From an uncultured Lachnospiraceae bacterium (GTDB taxonomy: Bacteria > Bacillota > Clostridia > Lachnospirales > Lachnospiraceae): 11,197 bases of DNA. Location: assembly GCA_910580005.1 (NCBI GenBank), contig CAJTXH010000040.1:1-11197 (forward strand), written 5' to 3'. The first letter of the stretch is position 1, and the number at the start of each line of letters is the position of its first letter. Of the stretch, positions 1 through 6,161 are shown one piece after another. Both the position numbers and the translations under genes were made by a program. Below the pieces are notes generated by a model. The model was not told the origin of the DNA. It saw only the letters and a list, made by a program, of their open reading frames with translations, and ran no database searches.

Positions 1-968
1 CCTGCGTCCGTCTGCAAACAAAGGACGGCTGGAAATTTTATGAAACGGACGTGTATCCTGAAACTGGTTATCCCTGTATCTGTCCCGATATCATATCCCA
101 TGCCAGCACCTGCCAGACCAAGCATACCCATTGACAAAGTGACAATGCCAAACAACAGCGCACCTGCCAGGAATGCCCTTCCTGTCCTGTCTTCCCTGGT
201 ACAGAATGCCCGCTGCCAGAAACACTGGTCACCAAACGGTCCTGATACCAGCCCTGCCACGGATGGAAGCCCGAAACCAAGAAAAATTTCCAGCCCCCTT
301 CCAGAAAACAGCCCTGCATCCCTGTTAATACCTCCAATGCCTGCTTTTAGTGTTTCCATGCCGCCGCTGTTTTTTATCCCAAAAAATATAAAACATATGC
401 CTGCTGCCAGCATAAATACCATCTGTACTGCATCTGTCAGTATGGAAGCCTTTATGCCTGAAAACTGCGAATATGAAAATGCAGCAGCAGCCATTATAAT
501 TGTCATGGCTGGAAAAGATATCCCCGAAAGCATACCAAGTATCTGGCTCCCTGCAAGAAGCTGCACCCCTGTTGACAGGACAGCCAGTGCCACAAGCTGG
601 AACAGGTATATACCTTTTACGGCTTCCGATTTGTATTTCCAGTACATATAGCCTGACAAGGTAATCCCTTCTGGCATTTCTTTCCTTATTTTTTTGGCAA
701 ATGGTATAAACAGCACCAGGCACAGCACATTTGGCACAAGAAACCAGAAAAGCCCTGCAAAACCATTTATATAAGCAGTTTCTGCCGATGTAAACAGTGC
801 AGGTGCCCATATCCATGTTGCAGCAATGCTTAATGCGGATATAAACCATCCTGTATTCCTGTCCCCGACACAAAACCTTTCAATGCTGCTTTCTTTTTTT
901 GTCATAAATACTGCTGTCCCGTACATTACCAGCACATAAACAAGCAGCATGACCAAAATATAAACCAT
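1..968 (-). CDS. Sodium:solute symporter (SSS family), C-terminus cut off by the window edge
   Basis: About 322 residues are visible and the frame stays open to base 1, so the C-terminus lies outside the window. I translated it by hand from the ATG at 968. The protein is strongly hydrophobic, with an N-terminal membrane helix (MVYILVMLLVYVLVMYGTA), then GDRNTGWFISALSIAATW, a typical SSS second-helix region. Further on come FAKKIRKEMPEGITLSGYM, SGIKASILTDAVQMVFMLAA and GPFGDQCFWQRAFC, a pattern matching SSS transporters (Na+-coupled uptake of amino acids, sugars or other solutes). The substrate cannot be told from this part. The start is supported by GGAGG 7 nt upstream. It follows a terminator and is not a phage-type gene, so it is probably host chromosome. 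The frame is known from the whole stretch and I saw no internal stop. Confidence 0.85.
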   Translation of the reverse strand, partial: MVYILVMLLVYVLVMYGTAVFMTKKESSIERFCVGDRNTGWFISALSIAATWIWAPALFTSAETAYINGFAGLFWFLVPNVLCLVLFIPFAKKIRKEMPEGITLSGYMYWKYKSEAVKGIYLFQLVALAVLSTGVQLLAGSQILGMLSGISFPAMTIIMAAAAFSYSQFSGIKASILTDAVQMVFMLAAGICFIFFGIKNSGGMETLKAGIGGINRDAGLFSGRGLEIFLGFGLPSVAGLVSGPFGDQCFWQRAFCTREDRTGRAFLAGALLFGIVTLSMGMLGLAGAGMGYDIGTDTGITSFRIHVRFIKFPAVLCLQTDA

Positions 969-974
969 ATCTTT

Positions 975-998
975 CCTCCAGGATTTATAATCTGGAGG
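975..998 (-). promoter_or_regulatory. Hairpin that includes the symporter ribosome binding site
   Basis: On the minus strand, CCTCCAG (998-992) and CTGGAGG (981-975) form perfect 7-bp arms around a 10-nt AT-rich loop. The GGAGG in the 3' arm is the ribosome binding site of the symporter, whose ATG starts at 968. Folding would hide the site. Whether this controls translation is an inference. Confidence 0.5.
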
Positions 999-1054
999 AG
1001 CGTATGCCTTCCCTGTCTGCCTTTTACAATCCCCCTTCCCTGGAAAACTGCATC

Positions 1055-1078
1055 AAAAAAGCCAGGGCTGCCCCTGGC
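1055..1078 (-). terminator. Rho-independent terminator closing the phage-side transcription unit
   Basis: A perfect 7-bp stem (GCCAGGG at 1061-1067, CCCTGGC at 1072-1078) with a 4-nt loop is followed on the minus strand by TTTTTT (1060-1055). It lies downstream of the 131-aa gene and upstream of the symporter, so it separates prophage-side transcription from the host gene. The 150 bases between it and 1230 are AT-rich and hold no gene I can support. Confidence 0.8.
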
Positions 1079-1229
1079 TTCCTTACACGTTTATTTAGAA
1101 TCTTACAAATACTAATTTACCACTTCTATATTTGGATGTCAATTGAAACATTTTTGAAGCCGTAATTTTAATACATTCTATGTATGTATAACAAACCAAT
1201 CAGTGCAAATCTTTTTACAATATGCTATG

Positions 1230-1625
1230 TTACCAGTTACAACTATATATATTGCCTTCAAATAATAATGTATCTGCAAATTCTTCAACTGCCTGCCATG
1301 AACCTTTTTTAGAAGAACCTTTCGCTAAAATATCCCATAACCTGTCTTTCAGGCTTATTTCATTATCAAAACCCATAATAACACTTTTGGCATACCTATA
1401 AAGTTCTATCTGCGAATTATTATCCAGCATTTCAAATTTTGTAAGTATTCTTAAAAGCGGATTTTGAATAACAAGTTCTTTATCCTCATACCCATATTTC
1501 TTTAGCATTTCTTTCTCAAGCCATTCTTCTGTTTCTTCTTTATTATTTCTTTGTAAATCTTTTATATCTATTACATTACACAAAATGGCATGTCCGTTTG
1601 TTACTGCTTTATCCTGTATATCCAT
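1230..1625 (-). CDS. Hypothetical protein, 131 aa, coupled to the ORF6C remnant
   Basis: I do not recognise a family. The protein begins MDIQDKAVTNGHAILCNV and is mostly helical and charged in the middle (residues around EETEEWLEKEMLKKYG), ending with FADTLLFEGNIYSCNW. No membrane segment or signal peptide is seen. The frame is open further upstream to an ATG at 1691, but that stretch overlaps the ORF6C reading frame. The ATG at 1625 comes one base after the ORF6C stop codon (1629-1627) and has GGGGTGG 6 nt upstream, so translational coupling is likely and I chose this start. It is the last gene before the terminator at 1055-1078. It may be part of the same regulatory pair as the antirepressor, but that is only inferred from position. 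Confidence 0.6.
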   Translation of the reverse strand: MDIQDKAVTNGHAILCNVIDIKDLQRNNKEETEEWLEKEMLKKYGYEDKELVIQNPLLRILTKFEMLDNNSQIELYRYAKSVIMGFDNEISLKDRLWDILAKGSSKKGSWQAVEEFADTLLFEGNIYSCNW

Positions 1626-1626
1626 A

Positions 1627-2043
1627 TCATGCCACCCCTGTCCCAAACTGCATCTGTGCATTACAGCTTTTAATCTGTTCTTCCAGGGCAATAGGCGGCT
1701 TATATGTTTCTATAACAGAAAGTGCCAGACTGCACTGGCTACGTTTTATAGCCTTGTATGTAGTTACATCAAACTGGCGGTTTAATTCCCTGTACATATC
1801 ACTATACAATTTACTACGGAGAGATTTATCATTATAAGCATTACTCTCTTTCCCTCCAAGAATTTTAACACCAGCTTTTCTTACTGCACTTGTTATTTTG
1901 TTTTCCTCAATGCCAAGGACGGGCATATCCTGTTTAAACTGCTCTAAATCCTGTTTAACATTATCAATCTTATGTCCAGGTTCAATATTGCCCTGTACAA
2001 TAAGGCGTATCTGCTCCTGTACAGATAATGGTATGGCTTTCTG
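1627..2043 (-). pseudogene. ORF6C-domain phage antirepressor, N-terminal half missing
   Basis: The open frame runs from 2043 to a TGA at 1629-1627 and is preceded by an in-frame TAG at 2046-2044. It has no ATG until 1926. The translation contains a linker (KAIPLSVQEQIRLIV, then VKQDLEQFKQDMPVLGIEE) followed by a clear ORF6C domain: GGKESNAYNDKSLRSKLYSD, then YRELNRQFDVTTYKAIKRSQ and YKPPIALEEQIKSCNAQM. In intact phage proteins this C-terminal domain follows an ORF6N, Bro-N or similar DNA-binding domain, and the protein acts as an antirepressor or phage regulatory protein. Here no such domain lies upstream: the sequence changes to the AT-rich cassette. A 99-aa product from the ATG at 1926 remains possible. 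I call it a truncated gene, most likely broken by acquisition of the cassette. Confidence 0.75.
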
Positions 2044-2255
2044 CTACGTCTACTCTTTATACTTTTTCTCCACTTATATGAAATAATAGTGCACTTCTTT
2101 GCATTTTTGATTTCGTTCAAACTTGCCATTTCTTTAATTATATCAAGCTTTATTATATATTCTGGTTTAATTAATCCCAAAGGTATAGAAATTTCTAAAT
2201 CTTTAAAATCCTCATTTTCTATAAAATCACATTCTATTTTATAAACACTAATCAT
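1944..2255 (-). CDS. Small hypothetical protein, 103 aa, tail read out of frame through ORF6C DNA
   Basis: The ATG at 2255 overlaps the TGA of the preceding membrane-protein gene by 4 bp (ATGA), which supports translation. The first 60 or so residues (MISVYKIECDFIENEDFKDL, then IPLGLIKPEYIIKLDIIKEM) come from AT-rich DNA like the rest of the cassette. From roughly residue 70 the frame enters the ORF6C remnant in a different frame, giving a basic, low-quality tail (KWRKSIKSRRSRKPYHYLYR). So the native C-terminus was probably lost at the junction and replaced by chance sequence. I recognise no family. The gene may be a non-functional fragment, or a short functional protein with an accidental tail. 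Confidence 0.45.
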   Translation of the reverse strand: MISVYKIECDFIENEDFKDLEISIPLGLIKPEYIIKLDIIKEMASLNEIKNAKKCTIISYKWRKSIKSRRSRKPYHYLYRSRYALLYRAILNLDIRLIMLNRI

Positions 2256-2782
2256 AATTTATCTTCAATTTTCTTTACTTCTTGCCATTTTTCAATAGCT
2301 TTATTATATTTCATTTCTTTATTTGTAAGAAAAACGCAAATACAAACTACAAATATCAAAATTCCCAACAAAATATTAAATACATTACTCTTTGATTTGA
2401 ACAAATATAAAATCAAAGAAACTAAAAAACACACTACATAAGGAAATTTACGATAACTGCCTTTAGATTTTACAATTTTAGCATATTTCCTCAATCTACT
2501 TTCCCATTTTATTGGAAAACTATCATTACTTTCATAAAAAACAATTAAATATGCAGCATCTCTTACAATGGCATTATAGTAATCAATATAGACCAAATAT
2601 GAAGGAATAATTACTATAAGTGGTAATAAATATATATATACTATTGTTATTTTTTCTTTTAAGCAAAAACCAAGCAATGTAACAGTAATTATATACATCA
2701 TATTTCTTACATTTTGATACTCTTTTAAATATTGCGTAATTTCTTGACGCAACATCTCATATTCTTTTGTATTTGCTTCCAT
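2252..2782 (-). CDS. Four-helix membrane protein of unknown function, 176 aa
   Basis: An N-terminal soluble helix (residues 1-26, MEANTKEYEMLRQEITQYLK...) is followed by four likely membrane segments at about 28-41, 47-66 (VYIYLLPLIVIIPSYLVYI), 113-128 and 134-153. Between the second and third helices is a cytosolic-looking segment of about 45 residues (DYYNAIVRDAAYLIVFYE and a basic stretch KWESRLRKYAKIVKSKG). The C-terminus is charged. There is no signal peptide and no catalytic motif that I can see. It lies 38 bp after the first cassette gene and overlaps the next by 4 bp, so the three form an operon. GGA occurs 4 nt before the ATG and AAGGA a little further up. The base composition is much more AT-rich than in the phage replication genes. 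Small membrane proteins of this kind in prophage accessory slots are often exclusion or defence factors, but nothing here proves that. Confidence 0.7.
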   Translation of the reverse strand: MEANTKEYEMLRQEITQYLKEYQNVRNMMYIITVTLLGFCLKEKITIVYIYLLPLIVIIPSYLVYIDYYNAIVRDAAYLIVFYESNDSFPIKWESRLRKYAKIVKSKGSYRKFPYVVCFLVSLILYLFKSKSNVFNILLGILIFVVCICVFLTNKEMKYNKAIEKWQEVKKIEDKL

Positions 2783-2820
2783 TTTTCCAATATTCCTTTC
2801 ACCTACTAAAAGTTTTTTAT

Positions 2821-3330
2821 CTATTTTGTTTCTATTTTCAATATACTAAACTCAATTTTCACTATTAAATCCATAATTTTGTCACTTACAATTCCCAAAA
2901 ACTGATAGGCTTTTACAATTATTTTTGCAATATAATATGCTCCGCTTAATGTCATTCCACTACTATAACCTTCAATTATAAAACCACTAGCAATTAAAAT
3001 TGCTAATGCAATAAAAAGAACCATTGAAACCTCTATAATAATTCCAATTGCAGTACCAATTTTAATAGCACCAACTAAAAAGGCTATTGAAAGCATTATA
3101 ACATTTTCACTTCTTTTGTTATAAATTAAATTTTTATTCCAATTCCTTACAAATAAATTTATAATAAACTTAATATAGCATTCTTTTTTTATTAAAACAG
3201 TAACCAAAATACTTATTACTGTATATATAATTCCTACAAAAACAAATATCGAGCCTGAAAAAAGGTATATTAATGTAAAATTAAATACTAATACAATAAT
3301 AGTTCCAATTTCTATATTATTATTATTTAT
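2821..3330 (-). CDS. Four-helix membrane protein of unknown function, apparent ATA start
   Basis: Four hydrophobic segments lie at roughly residues 9-26, 28-47, 77-96 and 99-119 (counted from 3330), then an amphipathic C-terminal part with a repeated IV/IMK pattern (AKIIVKAYQFLGIVSDKIMD). No family is recognised. The frame is open to a GTG at 3369, but that codon has no ribosome binding site and lies upstream of the predicted transcription start, since the -10 box is at 3360-3365. A perfect GGAGGG (3342-3337) sits 6 nt before an ATA at 3330-3328, which is followed by AATAATAATAATATAGAA. This is where an ATG would be expected. I therefore place the start there. ATA is a very poor start codon, so the gene may be poorly translated or inactivated by a single base change. 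Confidence 0.6.
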   Translation of the reverse strand: MNNNNIEIGTIIVLVFNFTLIYLFSGSIFVFVGIIYTVISILVTVLIKKECYIKFIINLFVRNWNKNLIYNKRSENVIMLSIAFLVGAIKIGTAIGIIIEVSMVLFIALAILIASGFIIEGYSSGMTLSGAYYIAKIIVKAYQFLGIVSDKIMDLIVKIEFSILKIETK

Positions 3331-3359
3331 AGCAATCCCTCCTTTTGTAATATATTTGT

Positions 3360-3388
3360 ATTCTATCACAAAATGAATAATTTGTCGA
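3360..3388 (-). promoter_or_regulatory. Sigma-70/SigA-type promoter of the AT-rich cassette
   Basis: On the minus strand TCGACA (3388-3383) and TAGAAT (3365-3360) are separated by exactly 17 bp, and each differs from consensus by one base. The predicted start of transcription is near 3353, just upstream of the GGAGGG of the first cassette gene. The preceding regulator gene is closed off by a terminator, so this promoter would drive the cassette independently, possibly in the lysogen. Confidence 0.65.
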
Positions 3389-3505
3389 ATAGTATAATAA
3401 TTTCTTCCAACAAGGATTAACCATTTATGATTTTTGTTTTTTTATTATTAAAACTATATACTTGCTTCTTTGATTATATTTAACTATTTTATTTGCCTAT
3501 AATAC

Positions 3506-3541
3506 AAAAAGGACTGTTACACTAAATATTTGGCAACAGCC
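3506..3541 (-). terminator. Terminator after the late-regulator gene
   Basis: On the minus strand a stem of GG-CTGTTGC (3541-3533) with GTAACAG-T-CC (3521-3511) can form. It has one bulged T and one G-T pair around an AT-rich loop, and TTTTT (3510-3506) follows. It lies 51 bp after the stop of the 250-aa regulator. The remaining sequence from 3389 to 3505 is very AT-rich and shows no gene. Confidence 0.65.
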
Positions 3542-3591
3542 CCATTCTGAATTATATGCATACCCTTATTTCAAACTTTTACCTCATAAAT

Positions 3592-4344
3592 TTAATATAC
3601 CCTTAAACCATCCACGCCAAAAATAAGTGATGTAAGTTTTTCAATTGAAACCCTTATATCCATATATACACTGTCCTTTGATATATGCTGTTTCCTGGCT
3701 ATCTCACTTACAGAGAGCGGATTATCAGCTATATACGCATCCCATACTGCATTATACCTTCTCATGTCAAGTTCCCTTGTTACAGAATTATCACAGTAAG
3801 AATAATAAAGCCTGAACATTGTTTCTATATGGGACACTATTACTGCTGTCCTTGTTGCGCTCCGTTTTATGCTTTCAATTATTACCTCATTGTCATACAT
3901 TGACATCATGGATTCAAGTATATCAAGAGCCGACTCTTCCATCTGTGTCCTGCCAAAAACTGACTGCCCTGCATGGTCTTTCAGCATGTGGTAATTCCTT
4001 AAAAGCAGCTTTGTATTGCGCAGCCTCCTGTCTGCCCTGCCTGCATATTCTTCTTTCTGTTTCTGCCTGAAAGCCTTAATTCCTTCCCTTGCCCCTATTG
4101 ATGCCGATTTCTCACAAATATCCCTCAGCTGTCCTGCTGTGATTGGAACAGGCACTGCATCCAGCGGCTCATTCCCTTCTTTGTTTTCCTTCTGTGCCAT
4201 GGCTGCCTCTTTTTCTGTCCCATGCCTTGACACTGCATCTTCCAGGGCTTCTTTTTCCATCCCCATTTCAGCGGCAACCTGCCCCATATCCCAGCCAGCT
4301 TTCCGTAAAGCTTCCACTTTGCCAAAATCAATTTTGTTATACAT
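3592..4344 (-). CDS. Sigma-like/ArpU-like HTH protein, putative phage late-gene regulator
   Basis: The 250-aa protein has a possible HTH near the N-terminus (residues about 8-40, KVEALRKAGWDMGQVAAEMG), which looks like a recognition helix pair. A charged linker follows, then a helical central part (RLRNTKLLLRNYHMLKDHAG). The C-terminal region reads RYNAVWDAYIADNPLSVSEI, then ARKQHISKDSVYMDIRVSIE and KLTSLIFGVDGL. That region matches the sigma-region-4-like HTH of ArpU-type and related phage regulators, which often sit at the end of the early region and switch on late genes. The start ATG has GGAGGG 8 nt upstream. The gene stands apart from the 64-aa gene by a 90-bp structured leader and is followed by a terminator, so it can be controlled separately. 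The ArpU assignment is by overall pattern and gene position, so the exact family is uncertain. Confidence 0.6.
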   Translation of the reverse strand: MYNKIDFGKVEALRKAGWDMGQVAAEMGMEKEALEDAVSRHGTEKEAAMAQKENKEGNEPLDAVPVPITAGQLRDICEKSASIGAREGIKAFRQKQKEEYAGRADRRLRNTKLLLRNYHMLKDHAGQSVFGRTQMEESALDILESMMSMYDNEVIIESIKRSATRTAVIVSHIETMFRLYYSYCDNSVTRELDMRRYNAVWDAYIADNPLSVSEIARKQHISKDSVYMDIRVSIEKLTSLIFGVDGLRVY

Positions 4345-4431
4345 GCTTCCGCCCTCCTTTTTACTGTTCCATATTATAACTTTTTGTGTTATAATCTTAT
4401 TGTCTTGTGAGGGGGTTGCGGAAGCACCCTC
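4345..4431 (-). promoter_or_regulatory. Structured leader of the late-regulator gene that can hide its ribosome binding site
   Basis: On the minus strand GCTTCCGC (4425-4418) is the exact reverse complement of GCGGAAGC (4352-4345), which touches the start codon. Next to these, CCTC (4412-4409) can pair with the GAGG (4356-4353) of the ribosome binding site. A competing local hairpin uses GAGGG (4431-4427) with CCCTC (4413-4409) and TGC with GCA around a TTCC loop. The two folds share bases and exclude each other. Confidence 0.5.
4373..4395. promoter_or_regulatory. 23-bp perfect dyad with 8-bp arms, contains TATAAT in both directions
   Basis: ATTATAAC (4373-4380) and GTTATAAT (4388-4395) are perfect inverted arms around a 7-bp spacer. 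On the minus strand TATAAT at 4378-4373 could be a -10 box for the late-regulator gene; I see no good -35 at the right distance. The dyad could be an operator for a dimeric repressor or activator, or the inner stem of the leader structure. Confidence 0.45.
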
Positions 4432-4434
4432 TTT

Positions 4435-4629
4435 TTATTTAAGCTGCCCTGCACAGTTCCCTGCTGCCACATCTTCAACCCTTATACTGTCTACAATTCC
4501 CTGGAGTTCACTGGCAGTAAGCCCTGCAAAATTGTCCATGTCAAACATTTCTTTGGTAATGCCTTTTCTTGCAAGCTGGTTCTGGTAATAAGACATTTCC
4601 CCGTCATAATCATACTCTGTAATCCCCAT
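4435..4629 (-). CDS. Small phage hypothetical protein, 64 aa
   Basis: The ATG at 4629 has AAGGAGGT 6 nt upstream, and that site lies in the last codons of the Gp37/Gp68 gene; only 1 bp separates the two genes. An upstream ATG at 4653 in the same frame has no such site, so I chose the shorter form. The protein is acidic (MGITEYDYDGEMSYYQNQL, then GITKEMFDMDNFAGLTASEL), probably helical, with no cysteines of zinc type and no membrane segment. I do not recognise it. It closes the replication-side operon. Confidence 0.65.
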   Translation of the reverse strand: MGITEYDYDGEMSYYQNQLARKGITKEMFDMDNFAGLTASELQGIVDSIRVEDVAAGNCAGQLK

Positions 4630-4630
4630 G

Positions 4631-5668
4631 CTATACCTCCTTGTTGATACCATTGTTATTTTTCTGCATATTTAATATTGTGCTGCTTTCAAGCCCTGAC
4701 CTGTTACAAAAGCCAGTAAAACATTCTTCACACATAAAACCATACTGTTTTGGCTGTTCCCCACGTTTTACCCTTGCAAGCAATGTTACCATGCTGCTTT
4801 TTTTCATATGTGCCTTGCACATGCAGCATATACCATAAAGTTTTTCATACATTTTAGGGCTGACGCCTGGGTTCTTTAGCTGCACTGGAAATTCCCTACA
4901 CATGTTTTCCTCACCAGCTACTGGCACAAGGCTGTCTTTCATGAACACTGGCACACCATTCTTTCCAGCTTCATCCACTATCTTCCTTATCCATTCCCAT
5001 TCTGGTACGGTCTTGTCTTTCCTCCTGCCCGTTTCTGCACCAATTATTATCCAGTCCAGACATACAAACATCCAACTGTGGTTTTCTGGCATGATATCCC
5101 CTGCCAAGGGTTCTATGCTGGCAAATCTTTTATGCCCTTCTGGCAGGTGCATGACCCTTGAAGTTTCCTCTTCTTTTGTAATCGTAGTCCCATACCACAT
5201 ATTTTCCCCACCTGGTACATTATACTGCATATACCTTTGTGGGTGTTTAGTAAGAAACAGATAGTTATGTATGGGTGTTTTCCTGCATGCCTCCATTATT
5301 TCATCCAGCCATGTATCTGGAATCCATTCACCAAAAATATCTGACATAGCCCCGACAAAAATGTTGTTCCCCATTTTTAATCTTTCTGGGTAATCCAGCC
5401 TGTATTTATGGAATGTAGGTTCAAATCCAAACGGATAAACAATCACCTTCCCAGCCCCGTCCAGCATATGTTCCCCAAGAATATATAAATCTTCCCCGCC
5501 ATCAGCAGCCTTCCCCAGCGAATAACTGTCCTTATCCATTTTGTTAAGCCTGGTGTCACCTGAAAACCTCTTAACCATTGCCCTGGCATAACAGTAACTG
5601 CATCCGTTACGGCATCCTGTAACCGGGTTCCATGTATGGTCGCACCATTCAATCTTTGACCTGTTCAT
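4631..5668 (-). CDS. Phage Gp37/Gp68 family protein (DUF5131), radical-SAM-like, with C-terminal zinc-binding extension
   Basis: The 345-aa protein starts MNRSKIEWCDHTWNPVTGC, the hallmark of the Gp37/Gp68 (DUF5131) family. Cys19, Cys23 and Cys26 form C-x3-C-x2-C (GCRNGCSYCYAR), the pattern that holds the 4Fe-4S cluster in radical SAM enzymes. Further family motifs are GAMSDIFGEWIPD, YLFLTKHPQRYM, NMWYGTTI and a DWIIIGAETG-like segment (LDWIIIGAETGRRKDK). The reaction is not known for the family as far as I am aware. From about residue 278 there is an additional cysteine-rich part (C281/C282, C284, C313, C316, C321) that looks like a zinc knuckle pair. The ATG overlaps the stop of the DUF3268 gene by 4 bp and has AAGGAAGGG upstream. 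Confidence 0.9.
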   Translation of the reverse strand: MNRSKIEWCDHTWNPVTGCRNGCSYCYARAMVKRFSGDTRLNKMDKDSYSLGKAADGGEDLYILGEHMLDGAGKVIVYPFGFEPTFHKYRLDYPERLKMGNNIFVGAMSDIFGEWIPDTWLDEIMEACRKTPIHNYLFLTKHPQRYMQYNVPGGENMWYGTTITKEEETSRVMHLPEGHKRFASIEPLAGDIMPENHSWMFVCLDWIIIGAETGRRKDKTVPEWEWIRKIVDEAGKNGVPVFMKDSLVPVAGEENMCREFPVQLKNPGVSPKMYEKLYGICCMCKAHMKKSSMVTLLARVKRGEQPKQYGFMCEECFTGFCNRSGLESSTILNMQKNNNGINKEV

Positions 5669-6096
5669 TCTATATCCCTTCCTTTACCATTTTTCTTTAT
5701 GCAGCCTTTTAAAATGCCATAAACTTTGTCCAGCATATCCGCATCAAAATACCCGAAATGGCAGCCATCAACTGGAATATCCAATTTAAACGCCAAATCT
5801 GCATAGGCTTTTTTTCTTGCAATATGTCTTTTTTTTGAGGTTTTTTCGTCATTCCACTGGTGGTCAAATAATTCATGGCACTTCATTTTCATTTCCCGCA
5901 TTTCTGCATTTGCCAATATGCCTAATGCCTCTTGCGGTCTTGATTTATGCGTACCAACATAAGCACCACATTTTGTACAGAAATAACACTTCCCACTACC
6001 ATATTCCCTGCCATAGATTTTAGAATTGCTCATATAAATCACTTGACCGCCACATAAATTACACTTTGTTGGTTGCAAATCTATCAAAATGGACAC
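5665..6096 (-). CDS. DUF3268-type zinc-finger phage protein
   Basis: The 143-aa protein has C12-x2-C15 (KCNLCGGQVIY) and C37, C40-x2-C43 (GKCYFCTKCGAYVG), followed by THKSRPQEALGILANAEMRE and KCHELFDHQW. This is the arrangement of DUF3268 zinc-finger proteins, which are common in Firmicute phage early regions and whose function is unknown. The start is GTG at 6096 (GTGTCCATTTTG). The same TCCATTTT start is seen again at 6792 with ATG, which supports it. A TTG at 6087, better spaced from AGGTG, is an alternative. The gene overlaps the Gp37/Gp68 start by 4 bp. Both its N-terminal zinc site and its position suggest a nucleic-acid-linked role, but this is inference. Confidence 0.85.
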   Translation of the reverse strand: MSILIDLQPTKCNLCGGQVIYMSNSKIYGREYGSGKCYFCTKCGAYVGTHKSRPQEALGILANAEMREMKMKCHELFDHQWNDEKTSKKRHIARKKAYADLAFKLDIPVDGCHFGYFDADMLDKVYGILKGCIKKNGKGRDIE

Positions 6097-6122
6097 CTAC
6101 TTTCTTTCAACTCAATTTCCAA
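6086..6122. repeat. Imperfect direct repeat, copy 1 (start region of the DUF3268 gene)
   Basis: It contains AAAATGGACA and, further along, AACTCAATTTCCAA. The same two blocks occur at 6782-6807 with 11 fewer bases between them. The two copies bracket the 202-aa gene, 696 bp apart. Confidence 0.5.
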
Positions 6123-6161
6123 TCCCTTTTTCGCAACGTATATAGGGCAATCTGCCGCTTT

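Noticed and set aside
40..651. Long plus-strand open frame (203 aa)
   Set aside because: It lies antisense to the symporter, whose minus-strand frame has the transporter motifs and a ribosome binding site. The plus-strand product is a proline/serine-rich shadow.
325..873. Minus-strand frame of 182 aa with many cysteines
   Set aside because: It is a second frame of the symporter gene; the in-frame membrane helices belong to the frame that starts at 968.
1079..1229. tRNA or attachment site in the gap beside the terminator
   Set aside because: I looked for a cloverleaf or an integrase-type core and saw none. An att site may exist here, but it cannot be recognised from one end alone.
4409..4440. 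Plus-strand terminator (hairpin followed by TTTTT)
   Set aside because: No plus-strand gene or convincing plus-strand promoter precedes it. On the coding strand it has no T-run, so I treat the hairpin as part of the leader of the regulator gene.
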